A stretch of 6,793 nt of DNA from positions 1 to 6,793 of the forward strand of contig JAUVLN010000115.1 in assembly GCA_030600725.1 (NCBI GenBank), written 5' to 3'. The notes below the pieces were generated by a model. That model saw only the letters and a program-made list of their open reading frames with translations. It was not told the origin of the DNA and ran no database searches. The position numbers and the translations under genes were made by a program. Positions 6,401-6,793 of this stretch are shown in pieces (within the stretch, counting starts at the first letter, position 1; each line of letters starts with the position of its first letter). Source of the stretch: Thermoplasmatota archaeon (GTDB lineage Archaea > Thermoplasmatota > Penumbrarchaeia > Penumbrarchaeales > Penumbrarchaeaceae).

Positions 6401-6793
6401 CAACTGAACTGGAAGGCCTGGTTCAAATCATCGATTCCATCGATCCGATAATAACAAATGATACGACACCAGTTTCAATTAATATGGGAGCTTCGCTCCA
6501 GTTCACTGTAGAAATGATCGATAATGTGGAGGTATCAGTTGCCAAGGTTTTCTACGAAGTTGATGGGGGGGAAATAACTGGGCTCGATCTGATTATTAAT
6601 GGACATTACTCGGCTACCATATCAGTACCTATGGACCCGGGATTGGAAATTGGATATTATTTCTATGTTGAGGATTCCTCCGGAAATTGGGTCGAAAGCG
6701 GTGTTAAGAAGATCACCGTAATTGATTCGGATCCCCCGAATATTATCGAGGACAGGACCCGTATCAATTTCACGAATGGAGCGGATTTCCTGT
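3430..6793 (+). CDS. Giant secreted/surface protein: signal peptide, ENKGQ-type N-domain, seven SBBP beta-propeller blades, FN3, Ig-like repeats (C-terminus beyond window)
   Basis: The frame is open without a stop from the ATG at 3430 to the window end (1121 full codons). Residues 1-21 (MIGTIGNLFISLLLISPILSV) look like a signal peptide. Residues about 50-262 form an N-terminal domain usually found before SBBP propellers (DUF7948-like, from memory): GYFTENKGQY (52-61), VLYKGIWDGIDLMYQ (near 158) and YEFIIHPGG (174-182), ending in IDPLLTSTYIG. Residues 264-711 hold seven SBBP blades with the motif sTYLGG...D...YITG.T.S..FP, predicted to form one propeller. Residues 714-804 are a fibronectin type III domain (PPSQPRDPTF...ISWDKP...GYKIYRR...ITSTNVAGES). 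From 805 on there are Ig-like repeats of 96-101 residues. No catalytic motif is visible. The likely role is adhesion or a structural surface function, but this is inference. Any membrane anchor or S-layer sorting signal would lie beyond the right edge. It is transcribed divergently from the serpins and is visibly more A+T-rich than they are. Confidence 0.93.
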   Translation, partial: MIGTIGNLFISLLLISPILSVFEDDTLLEKDQIVDLFQDLSPNGSLSNPTLGYFTENKGQYYSDHTFCSYLSYGSICFSESKVVIFPNNQNEHDVDDPDTIRKGTLNILSYSFIGANDVSPVGVDKHSFTSNYFLGNDPNEWVTGVRSFKTVLYKGIWDGIDLMYQYNDQGLKYEFIIHPGGSTSDIKILVEGADSLNLQNGDLTVLLPDGLSISDSGLKVHYLNEPSVTIGASFHLATREIFSFKIDEYDHTRPIVIDPLLTSTYIGAGGEDHAFDQIMDGNLDMYITGKTSSALFPVQNDPYDPSYNQNWDAYVVKYDPLDSSIEFATFLGGGDYDCGMGIALNKDGEIIITGPTYSKGFPVSDGCYRPTHIGGEDIFITKLSPDGSTLLSSTYVGGTGRDLSNDILVDDTSSVYVTGFTESSDFPTSMDALNSSINGGEDIFILQMDGDLESIEYSSYFGGSGNDKALSMAMDDRKFIYLTGGSDSSNFPITTDLCGLSYNGIQSCFMVKINTGMSLLVTSTLIGGTELDEGTRIYLDENEDIYITGFTRSGSFPTTEMAYDTSYNGLKDAFIFKTDNSASTILYSTYLGGSKDDVGMDIGFDHKDRLFLSCTTESLDMPLVDPLYDDSHNGKRDSFLAVFNENGDSIYRSTYLGGGNDDETIGVSIDPDGNAYIVGNTKSGAFPTLANSYDDTHNIGMDIFVSVVNLSFPPSQPRDPTFSIGDGYIDISWDKPDMNGNASITGYKIYRRSDDVDEYSLISNTDALSFIDLNITNGITYLYYITSTNVAGESRPSSIITVSDEEAPTFLDDLTPMIGIVGRELQFSVGLVDNVRVSYAFVTYTHGQSRSVNLTRTEGDIWTCKIQILGSLDPIQYNFSCHDPSMNWAYTQVKTIQIMDDSLPIFIEDKTPRSCITGDPIDFKINVKDNIDISEVWVDYHSSSKPSDRGNISMEGSEEGYWTISIPTDHLITAYSYRFHAVDSSGNWNSTELEGLVQIIDSIDPIITNDTTPVSINMGASLQFTVEMIDNVEVSVAKVFYEVDGGEITGLDLIINGHYSATISVPMDPGLEIGYYFYVEDSSGNWVESGVKKITVIDSDPPNIIEDRTRINFTNGADFL
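4219..5562 (+). repeat. Seven SBBP beta-propeller repeats, 65 residues (195 bases) each
   Basis: The blade motif TYxGG or its variants occurs with its aromatic (or Leu) position at residues 266, 331, 396, 461, 526, 591 and 656, that is, every 65 residues without exception. Variants in order are TYIGA, TFLGG, TYVGG, SYFGG, TLIGG, TYLGG and TYLGG. Within most blades a YITG.T.S..FP stretch follows, then Gly-x-Asp-x-Phe (for example GGEDIFI, GGEDIFI, GLKDAFI, GMDIFV). The copies are divergent at the DNA level, so this is an old protein-level repeat and not a recent DNA expansion. Seven equal blades fit one closed seven-bladed propeller. Confidence 0.88.
5842..6793 (+). repeat. Ig-like repeats of about 96-101 residues (three complete, a fourth cut by the edge)
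   Basis: Units start at residues 805, 901, 1002 and 1099 (bases 5842, 6130, 6433, 6724). Each opens with an Asp and a Pro about 3-4 residues later, then a D.TP-type turn. Next comes a Gly before a strand such as LQFSVGLVDNVRVS, IDFKINVKDNIDIS or LQFTVEMIDNVEVS, then a Tyr-rich strand, and finally DPSMNWAY or D-S-S-G-N-W. They probably form a stalk of beta-sandwich domains that projects the propeller. The array continues past the window. Confidence 0.85.

Overview
The window most likely comes from an archaeon, and I favour a Thermoplasmatota-type lineage. Three things point there: promoter-like TATA elements (TTTATATC, GTATAAATT) sit tens of bases before the start codons, short purine-rich ribosome-binding sites precede them, and the large surface protein has an architecture (N-terminal ENKGQ-type domain, SBBP propeller, FN3, then tandem 'D.xPP.I..D.TP' Ig-like repeats) that I associate with archaeal cell-surface proteins. 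The phylum is an inference; no marker gene is present.

Region 1 (1-3258, minus strand) is a tandem array of at least three paralogous serpins with a period of about 1.43-1.44 kb between start codons (319, 1763, 3191). The leftmost copy is cut by the window edge and shows only its first 106 residues; the other two are complete (418 and 424 aa). Each begins with a lipoprotein signal peptide ending LLSGC, so the inhibitors are probably lipid-anchored on the outside of the cell. Both complete copies keep the inhibitory hinge EEGTEAAAATAV. They differ sharply only just after it, in the reactive-centre loop that serves as protease bait. Each gene has its own promoter and a nearly invariant leader, so they look independently transcribed rather than read as one operon.

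Region 2 (3192-3429) is a 238-bp divergent intergenic region. It holds the promoter of serpin copy 3 on the minus strand and a probable promoter and ribosome-binding site for the plus-strand gene.

Region 3 (3430-6793, plus strand) is one open reading frame of at least 1121 codons that runs off the right edge. It encodes a secreted or surface protein: signal peptide, an ENKGQ-type N-terminal domain, seven SBBP blades spaced exactly 65 residues apart (a probable closed seven-bladed beta-propeller), one fibronectin type III domain, and at least three complete Ig-like repeats plus the start of a fourth. It is visibly richer in A+T than the serpins.

Together the window describes the cell exterior: a family of anchored protease inhibitors with different bait loops next to a giant surface protein. 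A role for the serpins in shielding surface proteins from extracellular proteases is plausible but is inference. No RNA gene, insertion sequence, CRISPR array or replication origin was seen. No stretch above 300 bases lacks a gene.
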